The notes under the pieces are model-generated. The model saw nothing but the letters and a program-made list of their open reading frames with translations. It had not been told where the DNA came from and did not search any database. Positions 40,380-49,614 of a stretch of DNA of 64,000 bases are shown one piece after another. Each line of letters begins with the position of its first letter. Within the stretch, counting starts at the first letter, position 1. A program made the position numbers and the translations under genes. The stretch is from Neoaquamicrobium microcysteis (GTDB lineage Bacteria > Pseudomonadota > Alphaproteobacteria > Rhizobiales > Rhizobiaceae), in NCBI RefSeq assembly GCF_008180155.1, contig NZ_VSZS01000061.1, positions 62,001-126,000 on the forward strand, written 5' to 3'.

Positions 40380-40703
40380 TCATGCCGCCCGCGGTGCAAG
40401 CAGGATGATGCTCGCACCGACGAGGCATATGGCTGCGCCGACGATGTCGAAACGGTCGGGCCGAAGCCCTTCGGCCAGCCAGAGCCAGAAAAGCGAGGCG
40501 CAGATATATATGCCGCCATAGGTCGCATATGCGCGGCCGGCCGCACTTGTCTCGGCGAAGGTGAGCAGCCACGCGAACGCAGCCAAGCATATCACGCCCG
40601 GAACCAGCCACAGGGCCGACTTGTCTAGCCGCCACCATGCCCAGAAAGCGAAACATCCGGCGATCTCGAATAGCGCGGCGGCAAGGAAGATGGGAAATGT
40701 CAT
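40380..40703 (-). CDS. YnfA/UPF0060 family small membrane protein
   Basis: A 107-residue protein with four membrane helices, matching the YnfA family in length and in [17 protein letters not shown] and [20 protein letters not shown]. YnfA is related to SMR exporters; its substrate is unsettled. It follows the CFA synthase gene by 75 bases on the same strand. Confidence 0.93.
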   Translation of the reverse strand: MTFPIFLAAALFEIAGCFAFWAWWRLDKSALWLVPGVICLAAFAWLLTFAETSAAGRAYATYGGIYICASLFWLWLAEGLRPDRFDIVGAAICLVGASIILLAPRAA

Positions 40704-40778
40704 TCGGGCCTCTGGTCGCAGAACCCGTTCCTTGTTCCCGCTCCCGGCGGCGATGGCAAGCCCGCAGGCCCGAATGCG

Positions 40779-42068
40779 TCAGTGGCGGTCCGACACCTTT
40801 TTGGCGCGTTTGCGCACATTGCCGGAAGCAGCGGCCTTATGGCCCATCTCCCGCATCGCCAGCGCCTTCTCACACTTGCCGATGTAGTCGCGCGTGATCG
40901 GCACAGCGTCATTGCGCAGCGCGATCTGAAGCTGGAAAACCATCAAATCCTGCCAGCGAAAGGCGGCTTCGGAGCCTGCGAGGTAGAACTCCCACATCCT
41001 CGCGAAACGCTCTCCATAGATCTCGACCACCCTGTCGCGGTGTGCCGCGAAGCGCTCGCGCCAGTGCTTCAGCGTTTCGGCGTAGTGCAGTCGCAGTACC
41101 TCGACGTCGGTCACGACCAGCCCCGCCTTCTCGATATGCGGCAGCACCTCCGAGAGTGCTGGAATATAGCCGCCGGGGAATATGTGCTTGCGGATAAAGG
41201 CGTTGGTTGCGGTCGGCGGCCCTGACCTGCCGATCGAATGCAGCACCATCACGCCGTCGGGCTTCAGCAGGGCTGCGACCCGGTCGAAAAAGGCGCGATA
41301 GTGGTTGACGCCGACATGCTCGAACATGCCGACCGAAACGATGCGATCGAAACGCTCCTGTAGGTCGCGGTAGTCGCGGATTTCGAAATGCACGCGGCTT
41401 TGGAGGCCTTCGTCGTGTGCCCTGTCGGTCGCAACCGCATGCTGCTCCGTCGAAAGCGTGACGCCCAGCACGTCGACATCGAAGGTGCCGGCCAGATACA
41501 GGCCGAGCCCGCCCCATCCCGATCCGATATCCAGCACCTGCTGGCCGGGCTGCAGCCGCAGCTTGGCAGCGAGGTGGCGCTTCTTGGCCAACTGCGCCTC
41601 TTCCAGGGTCATGTCGGGGCGCTCGAAATAGGCGCAGGAATATTGCAGGTCGTCGTCGAGGAAGAGACGGTAGAACTCGCGAGACAGGTCGTAGTGGTGG
41701 GCGACGTTGCGCCTGGCACGCGCGGCGGTGTTGACCTGCTGGAGCCGGCGGAAGGCGACGCGCACGCTTTCGAGCGCCTTTGTCCATGCGGCCTCGAAGC
41801 CGTTCGGCCCCATGTTCTGGTAGACGATCCGCAAGAGCTCGAGCACATCGCCTTCGCGGAAGTCGATCTCACCATTCATGTAGGCTTCCGGCATCGCCAG
41901 CATCGGATCGAACGCGATGGCTCGTTCGGCATGATGGGTTTTCAGCAGGACATGAACGGGCGGGCCGCTGCCGTCGCCGAAGGTGTCGACGGTGCCGTCC
42001 GGATCGGTCACGGTCAGGTTTCCCGACCGGACCAGCCGTTCAACAATGCCCTGAAGCAGCCTGTTCAT
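40779..42068 (-). CDS. cfa: Cyclopropane-fatty-acyl-phospholipid synthase
   Basis: Adds a methylene bridge from S-adenosylmethionine to unsaturated acyl chains of membrane phospholipids. The 429 residues have a lipid-binding N-terminal region, SAM motif VLDIGSGWGGLGLYLA, and the family motifs SVGMFEHVGVNHYRAFF and FIRKHIFPGGYIP. ATG 42068 is preferred; a GTG nine bases upstream is possible. It is monocistronic or paired with ynfA, and lies past the rplI terminator. Confidence 0.94.
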   Translation of the reverse strand: MNRLLQGIVERLVRSGNLTVTDPDGTVDTFGDGSGPPVHVLLKTHHAERAIAFDPMLAMPEAYMNGEIDFREGDVLELLRIVYQNMGPNGFEAAWTKALESVRVAFRRLQQVNTAARARRNVAHHYDLSREFYRLFLDDDLQYSCAYFERPDMTLEEAQLAKKRHLAAKLRLQPGQQVLDIGSGWGGLGLYLAGTFDVDVLGVTLSTEQHAVATDRAHDEGLQSRVHFEIRDYRDLQERFDRIVSVGMFEHVGVNHYRAFFDRVAALLKPDGVMVLHSIGRSGPPTATNAFIRKHIFPGGYIPALSEVLPHIEKAGLVVTDVEVLRLHYAETLKHWRERFAAHRDRVVEIYGERFARMWEFYLAGSEAAFRWQDLMVFQLQIALRNDAVPITRDYIGKCEKALAMREMGHKAAASGNVRKRAKKVSDRH

Positions 42069-42175
42069 CGCATTCACCCACGCAAGTCACCACCCCGCGC
42101 AAGAATGAGGTCAATGTATCACAGGGGCAGCCAGCGAAAAAGTTCCTGCAACCCCCGGTTTTCTGGTCCAGCAAG

Positions 42176-42205
42176 CAAAACGCCCGGCCGTTTCCGGCCG
42201 GGCGT
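42176..42205 (-). terminator. Rho-independent terminator of the rpsF-rpsR-rplI operon
   Basis: Perfect 11-bp arms ACGCCCGGCCG (42180-42190) and CGGCCGGGCGT (42195-42205) around a four-base loop; on the minus strand the stem ends in GCGTTTTGC. It is 28 bases past the rplI stop. Confidence 0.88.
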
Positions 42206-42232
42206 CGCAAAAATCGTTCGCGAACGATGGGA

Positions 42233-42817
42233 TCAGGCTTCTTCTTCCTCGTCGAAACCGTCTTCGTTAGGATCGAAGAAGGCGTCGGGGCGGGCGTTCT
42301 CGTTGATGTCGTCGCCGTAGATCGCCTCCGCGGAGTCGAGCTTCTCGCCGGCTGCCTGGCGCTCTGCCTCGTCGGCGGAGCGCGCGATGTTCAGCGTGAT
42401 CGTGACCTCGACTTCCGGATGCAGCGCGATTGCAACGTTGGTCAGGCCGATGGTCTTGATCGGCTGGTTCAGCTCGATCTGGTTGCGATGGACCGAGAAG
42501 CCTTCCGCGGTCAGCAGGTCGGCGATGTCGCGGGTCGACACAGAACCGTAAAGCTGCCCGGTCTCGCCGGCCGAGCGCACGGCCACGAAGGTCTTGCCGT
42601 CTAGCTTGTCTGCGATCTGCTGGGCTTCCGACTTGCGCTCGAGGTTGCGGGCCTCGAGCTGGGCGCGCTGGCCTTCGAACTTCTTCTTGTTGTTTTCGTT
42701 GGCACGCAGGGCCTTGCCCTTGGGCAGCAGGTAGTTGCGGGCGAACCCGTCCTTCACCTTGACGGTCTCGCCCATCTGGCCGAGGCGCGCGATTCTTTCG
42801 AGAAGAATGACTTCCAT
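42233..42817 (-). CDS. rplI: 50S ribosomal protein L9
   Basis: Binds domain V of 23S rRNA at the base of the L1 stalk. The 194 residues start [24 protein letters not shown], the N-terminal rRNA-binding domain, then the long helix and C-terminal domain. The acidic tail ([14 protein letters not shown]) makes it longer than the 149-residue E. coli L9, as is usual in alphaproteobacteria. AAGGAGC precedes the ATG. Confidence 0.97.
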   Translation of the reverse strand: MEVILLERIARLGQMGETVKVKDGFARNYLLPKGKALRANENNKKKFEGQRAQLEARNLERKSEAQQIADKLDGKTFVAVRSAGETGQLYGSVSTRDIADLLTAEGFSVHRNQIELNQPIKTIGLTNVAIALHPEVEVTITLNIARSADEAERQAAGEKLDSAEAIYGDDINENARPDAFFDPNEDGFDEEEEA

Positions 42818-42994
42818 TGTCTTGCTCCTTTGTATGGCAGGACGGGAAGCCTGAGGCAGCGCTAGAGTGCCTTGGGGTCGCTGTCCTGCCTGAGGCAGTT
42901 AGGGCCGTTCGGCCCAACTCGGGTTTCGATGTCTCGCGCTCGCGCCGATCGCGGGTGCGAATGCCGGGGCGACGATGCCGCCCCGGCGGAAAGC
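42818..42994 (-). other. Structured rpsR-rplI intercistronic region
   Basis: No gene fits here. The 177 bases contain a perfect 9-bp hairpin (GCCGGGGCG 42963-42971 with CGCCCCGGC 42979-42987) directly after rpsR, a GGGCC-GTTC-GGCCC hairpin (42902-42915), and an 11-bp direct repeat GCCTGAGGCAG (42849-42859 and 42888-42898). None has a T-run, so they look like RNA structure or processing sites rather than terminators. Confidence 0.55.
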
Positions 42995-43243
42995 TTACTT
43001 CACCACGTAGGGCAGCAGGCCGAGGAAGCGGGCGCGCTTGATCGCCTTGGCGAGTTCGCGCTGCTTCTTCTGGCTGACGGCGGTGATGCGCGACGGCACG
43101 ATCTTGCCACGCTCGGAAATGTAGCGCTGCAGCAGACGCACGTCCTTGTAGTCGATCTTCGGGGCGTTCGCGCCGGAGAACGGGCAGGTCTTGCGACGGC
43201 GGTGGAACGGCCGGCGGGTCGGGATCTGGTTGATGTCGACCAT
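42995..43243 (-). CDS. rpsR: 30S ribosomal protein S18
   Basis: Small-subunit protein that binds 16S rRNA together with S6. The 82 residues include the conserved [20 protein letters not shown] and [23 protein letters not shown] 43243 overlaps the rpsF stop as TAATG, so S6 and S18 are translationally coupled in the ratio needed for their heterodimer. Confidence 0.97.
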   Translation of the reverse strand: MVDINQIPTRRPFHRRRKTCPFSGANAPKIDYKDVRLLQRYISERGKIVPSRITAVSQKKQRELAKAIKRARFLGLLPYVVK

Positions 43244-43695
43244 TATTCTGCTGCTCCTTCAGCCTGTTCGCGCGGGCGGCGCGGGCCACGGTCGCGGTCG
43301 CCGCCGCGATCGCCACGGTCACGGTCGCCGAAGCGGGGACGGTCGCCGAAGCGGCCTTCGCGCTCGCGGTCGTCGCGCTTCTGCATCATCGCCGACGGGC
43401 CTTCTTCGTGGGCTTCGACGCGAATGGTCATGAAGCGCAGCACGTCTTCCGACAGGCCCATCTGGCGCTCCATCTCCTGGATGGCTGCGGCGGGCGCCGT
43501 CAGGTCCATGAGCGTGTAGTGCGCCTTGCGGTTCTTGTTGATGCGGTAGGTGAGGGACTTCAGTCCCCAGTTCTCGACCTTGCCGACGGAACCGCCATTC
43601 GCTTCGATCACACCCTTGTACTGTTCCACAAGGGCTTCGACCTGCTGCGAGGATAGGTCCTGACGGGCAAGGAACACATGTTCGTAAAGAGCCAT
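43243..43695 (-). CDS. rpsF: 30S ribosomal protein S6
   Basis: Partner of S18 in the central domain of the 30S subunit. The 150 residues start [20 protein letters not shown] and contain the S6 core ([20 protein letters not shown]). After about residue 105 follows a low-complexity tail of Arg, Asp and Gly repeats ([17 protein letters not shown]), longer than in E. coli. AAAGGCAAG precedes ATG 43695. First gene of the ribosomal operon. Confidence 0.97.
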   Translation of the reverse strand: MALYEHVFLARQDLSSQQVEALVEQYKGVIEANGGSVGKVENWGLKSLTYRINKNRKAHYTLMDLTAPAAAIQEMERQMGLSEDVLRFMTIRVEAHEEGPSAMMQKRDDREREGRFGDRPRFGDRDRGDRGGDRDRGPRRPREQAEGAAE

Positions 43696-44046
43696 TGTCT
43701 TGCCTTTCTTCGTTTCCTCTGTCCGGTCCCGGCGGCTAAGCCTCTGCAACTTCTCTGTCCCGCTGGGCGGGCGAAGAAAGGAGCATGACGAGACGGTCGA
43801 GAGCGGAGACACGGGAGGCGGAAGAGCTTTTGCCTTCACGCGCGCCCCTTTCGAGAAAAGAACGCGGCCCTCCGTTCAGCCCCCAGCTGGGACCGGCAGA
43901 TTGCGCGGGTCTATAGGGGCATTTCGCTGCGATGGCAAGCGCCGCCTTAGAAAACGGCATGTCCGTGAGAATTGCGCAGAACCGGTCAATACAATCTTCA
44001 TCGGTGTATGTGCACCTGTTGTGCTTGCATCGCGGGGATTATGGTC
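43696..44046. other. Divergent region between rpsF and the TadG-like gene
   Basis: A 351-bp gap. It holds the rpsF promoter at 43911-43939 and an mRNA leader of roughly 200 nt on the minus strand. The leader near 43722-43739 is CCG-rich (minus strand CCGCCGGGACCGG), which recalls the S6:S18 autoregulatory element, but I could not confirm the full fold. No gene seen. Confidence 0.45.
43911..43939 (-). promoter_or_regulatory. Strong sigma-70-type promoter of rpsF
   Basis: On the minus strand CTTGCC (43939-43934) and CTATAG (43916-43911) are separated by exactly 17 bases, a good match to alphaproteobacterial housekeeping promoters. Transcription would start near 43904, leaving a leader of about 209 nt before rpsF. 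Confidence 0.7.
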
Positions 44047-45669
44047 ATGTTTGCACGCAGTTTCTGGCGTTCTACAGGCGGCAACTTTTCGATGATGTTT
44101 GCGCTTATGTTTCCCATGCTGCTTGGCGGCGTGGGGCTGGCGCTCGATTTCTCGTCCATGACGAAGGCGCATTCGCGGTTGCAGAATGCGCTGGACGCGG
44201 CTGTGCTGGCCGCCTCGCGCATCAACGACAAGACGGTCGATCGCGAGCAGATGTTCCGCAATTTCCTCGCCGCTAATCTGGCAGGCGAGCCGATGCTGGC
44301 CAATGTGATAGCCAATATCGATATCGACACGGGCATCAACTATATCGAGACCAGCGGCGTCGCGACCGCCGATGTGGAACTCACCTTCGGCCTGCTCTTC
44401 GGCGAGGCGCGCCAGATCAGGGTTACCGCCAGCGCCTACGAATCGCGCAACAACCTCGAAGTCGTCATGGCGCTGGACAACACCGGCTCCATGGGTTCCG
44501 CGCGCATGGCGGAACTGCGCAAGGCGGCAACCTCGCTGGTAGACATCCTTGCGCTAGTCCATTCACCGGACAATGAGCCGAAGCGCGTCGTCAGAGCAGC
44601 GCTTGTGCCGTTCGTCACGGCGGTCAACGTCAAGGGCGAGGGCTTCAAGTGGGACTGGATCGACGGTGGCTGGAACGCGTCGACCTCGAAATACCGCGAG
44701 CCCAAGGCCAAGTATCACGGCGCTTACTTCAAGCCCGTCGGCGGCAAGCCGGTCAACCATTTCGATCTATTCAGCTATCTGCGCGATAACTCCAACAACC
44801 AGGTGGAATGGAAGGGCTGCGTGGAAGCGCGTCCTGCGCCCTACAACCTGTCGGATGCCGCGCCCAATGCGGCCACACCCGACACGCTCTTCGTGCCCTA
44901 TTTCGCTCCCGATAATCCGGGTGCGAAAGGCCAGTCGCCCAACAAGTCGGATCGCTGGAACAACTCCTACCTCACCGACACGTTCACCGCGAACAACAAT
45001 ACCGACAAGGACAAGCTCAGGGATTCCGCCCGCTACAAGAACGTGACGGCGGCGAACCGGTATATCGACCCGACCAACCACCACCAGCCCCGCACCACTG
45101 GGCCGAATTATGCGTGCGCGACGCCGATCATGCCGCTGACCTCGGATTTCGCGAAGCTGAAGACCGAGATCGGCAAGATGATCCACTGGGAGGGTTCGGG
45201 CACCAACGTCTCGGAAGGCATGGCGTGGTCCTACCGCGTGCTTTCACCCGGCGAGCCGTACACCGATTGAGCGCCGTTCAAGTCGGAAAACACGTCCAAG
45301 TTCGTGGTGGTCTTCACCGACGGTGAGAACACCGTGTTCGGCGCCAGCAGCGAAACGCACCTGAAGTCGGACTACGGTGCATACGGCATTCTGGATGGCG
45401 ACAGCCCGGCCCGGTTCGGCACCACCAACCGCAACAATGCGCTGACACAGGTGAACAACTGGACACTGGAAGCCTGCAACTCGCTCAAGGCGCAGGATGT
45501 AGAAATCTTCACGGTGCTTCTTGGGGCGGACACTGCGGCCAACCGCACGCTTTACAGCAAGTGCGCCACAACGCCGGAACACTATTATCCGACGAACGAT
45601 GTGAGCCAGCTGGACGGCGTGTTCAAGCGTATCGCCTCGCGTATCGCAAAGCTCTACGTCACCAATTGA
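44047..45669 (+). pseudogene. TadG-like pilus-assembly/vWA protein interrupted by an in-frame TGA
   Basis: Read through, the frame encodes 540 residues. The N-terminus is a TadE/TadG-type helix (GNFSMMFALMFPMLLGGVGLALDF), followed by a von Willebrand A domain with MIDAS motif DNTGSM (144-149) and, late in the frame, VVVFTDGENT. A TGA at 45268-45270 (codon 408) cuts the domain just before the second half, and the same frame continues for 133 codons with normal composition. TGA is a normal stop in this genome. Start 44047 has GGGGA eight bases upstream; 44041 is an alternative. Confidence 0.82.
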
Positions 45670-47599
45670 TGCGATTGTTGCGCCCCGCCACCAGCGGGGC
45701 GTTCGCCGGCGGGAACAGCCGTTCGGTGCCATGTCGCGAGCCGAACATGGTGTCGTACTGGATAAGCCGGTAGTCTCGCAGCAGCGGATCGAGAAGCGCC
45801 CCGCGACCCCACCCCTCGCGGGTGCTGCCATCCTGTCCGACCGCCAGATGACGGTCGATGACGGCCCACCGCTCATGTACCGCATCGAGGAAACCGGTAT
45901 AGAACGGATGCTTCATGTCGGCCGCGCGCAGCACGTGCAGCGGCAGGAACGCGGGGCTGATCGTGCCGATGTCCTCTATCGTACCCTTGCGGTTCGACCA
46001 CACTGAAAGGGGAGTCTCGCGTTCGCGCGTCAGCTCCTCAGGCGGCCCGAAACGGTTGCTGACCGTGCGTTCCATGAACCCGGTGGAGACATAGGTCTGG
46101 CCCAGCGGCGGCAGATGATCGCCGAAGAAGACGATGACCGTCTCTCGCTTGCGCTTCTGCGCCCATTCGATCAGCCGCTTGAACGCCAGATCGGAATCCA
46201 TCATGCCTTCGGAGAATGTGTGGATCGCCGCGCGCGCGGCTTCCCCGCCATCGCTTTTCACGTCGATCCGCTCATCGGGATAGCGTCCCGGCTCGTAGGG
46301 ACCGTGGTTCTGCAGCGATACGGCAAACGCAAAGATCGGATCGTCGGATGCATCTGCTTCGCTGATGAGAAGGTCGGTCAGGGCAGCGTCGGAAGCGAGC
46401 CGACCGCGCTTCTCCAGCGGTTCCATATTCTCTTCCGACAGGAACCTGTCGAAGCCGAAGGCCTCATAGACGTTGCCGCGGTTCCAGAACCAGCTCTGGA
46501 ACGGGTGGATCGCAAGCGTGGCGTAGCCTTCCTCCTTGAGGAAGCTTGCCAGCGAAGGAATCTCGCCACGCACATATTGCTGATAGGGGATGCTGCCATA
46601 CGGCAGAAACGCGTTGGAAAAGCCGGTCAGAGCCTCGAACTCGGCATTGGCGGTCATGCCGCCGAACTCCGGCGAGAAGGTGTGGCCGGACTGGATCGAG
46701 CGCGTGAATGCAATCGGATCGGGCGTGATCTCTACGCCCGGAAGGCGCTTCGGATCCCAGAAGGACTCGCTCATCACCATGATGATGTCGGGGCGTCGTG
46801 CAGGGACGAAGGCTGCTCCCGCATCCATCGCAATGGCTTCCATCGACTGTGCGGAATACCCTACGGGCGCAGCCACGTTTGCCATCGGCACGTTGAGGCT
46901 GAACGCGAGGATCAGGCCGTTGTGTTGGTAATTCGCCGTCTGGTCCCACATCTTCGGGGAAATTTTCATGCTGGAACGCAGCGGCGAGTGGCTTGCGTAG
47001 TCCATGTGTGTCGCGAAGTAGAAGAGCGGAGGAATAGCGATGGCCAGCCGCGCGACACGCCCTACGAGTCCTGTTTTCGGCAGGAAGCGCGAACGTCGCC
47101 ATAGAAGGAAGAGCAATGCCGCGCCAGCGATGGTCGCCAGCGCGATCAGCAGCCCGGTCATCGGCCGCTCGACGACCATCAGAGGCATCAGTTCCACTAT
47201 CTGGCGTGCATACAGGAAGTCGGTCGGGTAGGGCGGGTCGCCGAGGTAGAACCGCTTTTCGTGGCCGATCCATGCGAGCAGCAGAAGCACGGGCGCGACG
47301 ATCAGCACGGATTGTGTCGGCCGGCGCGTCAGCGCGTCCACGCCTATGAGAGTGAGCGCGATAAGCGCCACTGTCGCGGGGGCCGGGCGGCTCGGGTCGA
47401 TGAGGAATGCAAAGGCTTGCCCGGGCGAGCCGCGCAAAACCGCCTCCACGCCGAAGGTTATGAGAATTGCGGCAAGCAGGATGATTGCGAGATAGCCGAA
47501 AAACAGTCCCAGCCCGCGCAGCCAAGCACGCGCCTCGCTCGAAGTCGTGGTGATGTCGGCATCCGGTGCCGCGATCGTGGGTGTTAGAATCCGGCCCAA
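45659..47599 (-). CDS. LTA synthase family sulfatase-fold phosphoglycerol transferase
   Basis: A 646-residue membrane protein: about five helices in residues 30-210, then a periplasmic sulfatase-fold domain with PDIIMVMSESFWDP, the threonine region GGMTANAEFEALTGF, and the metal-binding FFGDHLPPL. Relatives transfer phosphoglycerol to periplasmic glucans or lipids (LtaS, OpgB, rhizobial CgmB). The start is TTG 47599, with no ATG in frame nearby. A Pho box lies about 36-53 bp upstream. It converges on the TadG-like gene with an 11-base overlap. Confidence 0.87.
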   Translation of the reverse strand: MGRILTPTIAAPDADITTTSSEARAWLRGLGLFFGYLAIILLAAILITFGVEAVLRGSPGQAFAFLIDPSRPAPATVALIALTLIGVDALTRRPTQSVLIVAPVLLLLAWIGHEKRFYLGDPPYPTDFLYARQIVELMPLMVVERPMTGLLIALATIAGAALLFLLWRRSRFLPKTGLVGRVARLAIAIPPLFYFATHMDYASHSPLRSSMKISPKMWDQTANYQHNGLILAFSLNVPMANVAAPVGYSAQSMEAIAMDAGAAFVPARRPDIIMVMSESFWDPKRLPGVEITPDPIAFTRSIQSGHTFSPEFGGMTANAEFEALTGFSNAFLPYGSIPYQQYVRGEIPSLASFLKEEGYATLAIHPFQSWFWNRGNVYEAFGFDRFLSEENMEPLEKRGRLASDAALTDLLISEADASDDPIFAFAVSLQNHGPYEPGRYPDERIDVKSDGGEAARAAIHTFSEGMMDSDLAFKRLIEWAQKRKRETVIVFFGDHLPPLGQTYVSTGFMERTVSNRFGPPEELTRERETPLSVWSNRKGTIEDIGTISPAFLPLHVLRAADMKHPFYTGFLDAVHERWAVIDRHLAVGQDGSTREGWGRGALLDPLLRDYRLIQYDTMFGSRHGTERLFPPANAPLVAGRNNRINW

Positions 47600-47634
47600 T
47601 CGTGAAATCCGCGCTGTGCGTGAGTTTCATCTTG

Positions 47635-47652
47635 TTGTCATAAAACTGTCAT
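47635..47652. promoter_or_regulatory. PhoB-binding Pho box
   Basis: TTGTCATAAAACTGTCAT, two TGTCAT repeats 11 bp apart, matches the Pho box consensus CTGTCATAAAACTGTCAT at 17 of 18 positions. It lies between the divergent phosphoglycerol transferase (start 47599) and fabD (start 47774). The repeat orientation points to fabD, but no good -10 is seen on that side and the transferase is the likelier target by function. Confidence 0.65.
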
Positions 47653-47773
47653 GCAGGCCAGAGGTTGCCTTCGCCGGCAAAAGTTCTCGCACAGCCCGCA
47701 TCGGCTGCGCCCCTTGACCTGCCGGTCCGCTTGGGCCAAACGCTGGCCGCAACGAGAAGCAGGGAGAAACGCC

Positions 47774-48715
47774 ATGTCGATCGCCTTCACCTTTCCGGGG
47801 CAGGGCAGCCAGGCCGTTGGAATGGGCAAGGATCTCGCTGACGCCTTTCCCGAAGCGCGCGCCGTTTTCCAGGAAGTCGACGACGCGCTGGCGCAAAAGC
47901 TGTCGAACCTGATGTGGGAAGGCCCGGAAGACGAGCTCACCCTCACGGCAAATGCCCAGCCGGCGCTCATGGCCGTTTCGCTTGCCGCGATCCGGGTGCT
48001 TGAGGCGCGCGGTCTTTCGCTTGCCGACAAGGTCTCCTACGTGGCTGGCCATTCGCTCGGCGAATATTCCGCGCTTGCTGCCGCCGGTACGTTTTCCATT
48101 GCCGACACGGCTAGGCTGCTGCGCATTCGCGGCAACGCCATGCAGGCGGCCGTGCCGGTGGGCGAGGGCGCGATGGCCGCCATCATCGGGCTCGAGCAGG
48201 CCGATGTCGAAGCCGCCTGCTCGGAAGCTGGCAAGGGCGCGGTCTGCCAGATAGCCAATGACAATGGCGGCGGTCAGCTTGTCATCTCCGGCGCAAAGCC
48301 CGCCGTCGAGCATGCCGCCCGCATCTGCACCGAGAAGGGCGCCAAGCGGGCACTCATGCTGACCGTCTCCGCCCCCTTCCATTCGGCGCTGATGCAGCCG
48401 GCGGCCGAGGCCATGTGCGAGGCGCTGGCCGGCGTGGCGAAGAATGCGCCTGTAGTACCCGTCATCGCCAACGTTGTCGTTCAGCCCATCAGCGATCCGG
48501 ACGAGATCGCCGCACGATTGGTCGAACAGGTGACCGGTCGCGTCCGCTGGCGCGAAACGGTGGAATGGTTCGGCGCGAACGGTGTCACCACGCTTTACGA
48601 AATCGGTGCAGGCAAAGTGCTATCGGGGCTCGCGCGCCGCATCGACAGGAACATTGCCACCGCCAATGTCGGCACCGCAGCCGATGTCGAGGCGGCGCTG
48701 GCCGAGCTGGCCTGA
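47774..48715 (+). CDS. fabD: Malonyl-CoA:ACP transacylase
   Basis: Loads malonate onto acyl carrier protein for fatty acid synthesis. The 313 residues include GQGSQ (10-14) and the active serine S94 in GHSLGEYSA, with [13 protein letters not shown]-like [11 protein letters not shown] before it and the catalytic histidine in [16 protein letters not shown] precedes ATG 47774. fabG follows after 21 bases. Confidence 0.96.
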   Translation: MSIAFTFPGQGSQAVGMGKDLADAFPEARAVFQEVDDALAQKLSNLMWEGPEDELTLTANAQPALMAVSLAAIRVLEARGLSLADKVSYVAGHSLGEYSALAAAGTFSIADTARLLRIRGNAMQAAVPVGEGAMAAIIGLEQADVEAACSEAGKGAVCQIANDNGGGQLVISGAKPAVEHAARICTEKGAKRALMLTVSAPFHSALMQPAAEAMCEALAGVAKNAPVVPVIANVVVQPISDPDEIAARLVEQVTGRVRWRETVEWFGANGVTTLYEIGAGKVLSGLARRIDRNIATANVGTAADVEAALAELA

Positions 48716-48736
48716 GGCACTAGGAAAGGAAACGAG

Positions 48737-49474
48737 ATGTTTGATCTGACCGGCCGCAAGGCGCTTGTTACAGGAGCTACCGGCGGCATCGGCGAGAGTG
48801 TTGCGCGTGCGCTTCATGCTGCGGGCGCTACCGTGGGGCTGCACGGTACGCGCATCGAGAAGCTAGAAGCACTGGGCGGCGAACTGGGCGAGCGGGTGAA
48901 GCTCTTTCCGGCCAACCTTTCCGACCGTGAAGAGGTGAAGGCGCTGGGCCAGAAGGCCGAGGCCGAGCTGGAAGGCGTCGATATCCTCGTCAATAACGCC
49001 GGCATCACCCGTGACGGGCTTTTCGTTCGCATGTCGGACGATGATTGGGACGCCGTTCTGGAAGTGAACCTGACGGCGGTATTTCGTCTGACGCGGGAGC
49101 TTACGCATCCTATGATGCGACGTCGCTTTGGCCGCATCGTCAACATAACATCGGTTGTGGGCGTCACCGGCAACCCCGGACAAGCCAACTATTGCGCCTC
49201 GAAGGCGGGGCTGATCGGCTTTTCCAAGTCGCTCGCGCAGGAGATCGCGACCCGCAACATCACGGTCAACTGCGTCGCGCCGGGCTTCATCGAATCGGCC
49301 ATGACCGACAAGCTCAACGACAAGCAGAAGGAGGCGATCATGGGCGCCATCCCGATGCGCAAGATGGGTGCCGGCGAGGACATCGCCGCGTCCGTCGTCT
49401 ATCTCGCCTCCAATGAGGCGGGCTACGTCACCGGCCAGACGCTGCACGTCAATGGCGGCATGGCGATGATCTGA
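48737..49474 (+). CDS. fabG: 3-oxoacyl-ACP reductase
   Basis: NADPH-dependent reduction of beta-ketoacyl-ACP. The 245-residue SDR has TGATGGIG (12-19), NNAGITRDGL, the serine in NITSVVGVTGNPGQ, and YCASKAG. Length and the GQANYCASKAGLIGF segment are typical of FabG rather than a general SDR. AAGGAAACGAG precedes the ATG. Confidence 0.96.
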   Translation: MFDLTGRKALVTGATGGIGESVARALHAAGATVGLHGTRIEKLEALGGELGERVKLFPANLSDREEVKALGQKAEAELEGVDILVNNAGITRDGLFVRMSDDDWDAVLEVNLTAVFRLTRELTHPMMRRRFGRIVNITSVVGVTGNPGQANYCASKAGLIGFSKSLAQEIATRNITVNCVAPGFIESAMTDKLNDKQKEAIMGAIPMRKMGAGEDIAASVVYLASNEAGYVTGQTLHVNGGMAMI

Positions 49475-49600
49475 GGATGCCCGTGCGGAAAGGCGTTTTC
49501 GTCTTGGAGCGGCAGGAGTTTTCGTGTAATGCCGCCGCTCCACGGCGAATGAGCGCTGTCCCTGGGAGTTTCAGGACTGGTACATACAGGGCGGAACAAA

Positions 49601-49614
49601 CCGGTTAAAACCGG
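49601..49614. promoter_or_regulatory. Inverted repeat upstream of acpP
   Basis: CCGGTT-AA-AACCGG, flanked by further imperfect AAA/TTT pairing, lies 97 bp before the acpP start, next to a TTTATAC that could be a -10. The 236-bp fabG-acpP gap has no gene, so this is the likely acpP promoter region. An operator role is a guess. Confidence 0.35.

Noticed and set aside
42849-42898. Direct repeats as a CRISPR array
   Set aside because: Only two 11-bp copies, no third unit and no cas genes.
45268-45270. Selenocysteine or tryptophan recoding of TGA in the TadG-like gene
   Set aside because: Many genes here end in TGA, so it is not read as tryptophan. I see no selenocysteine-type element and the position is not a redox site.
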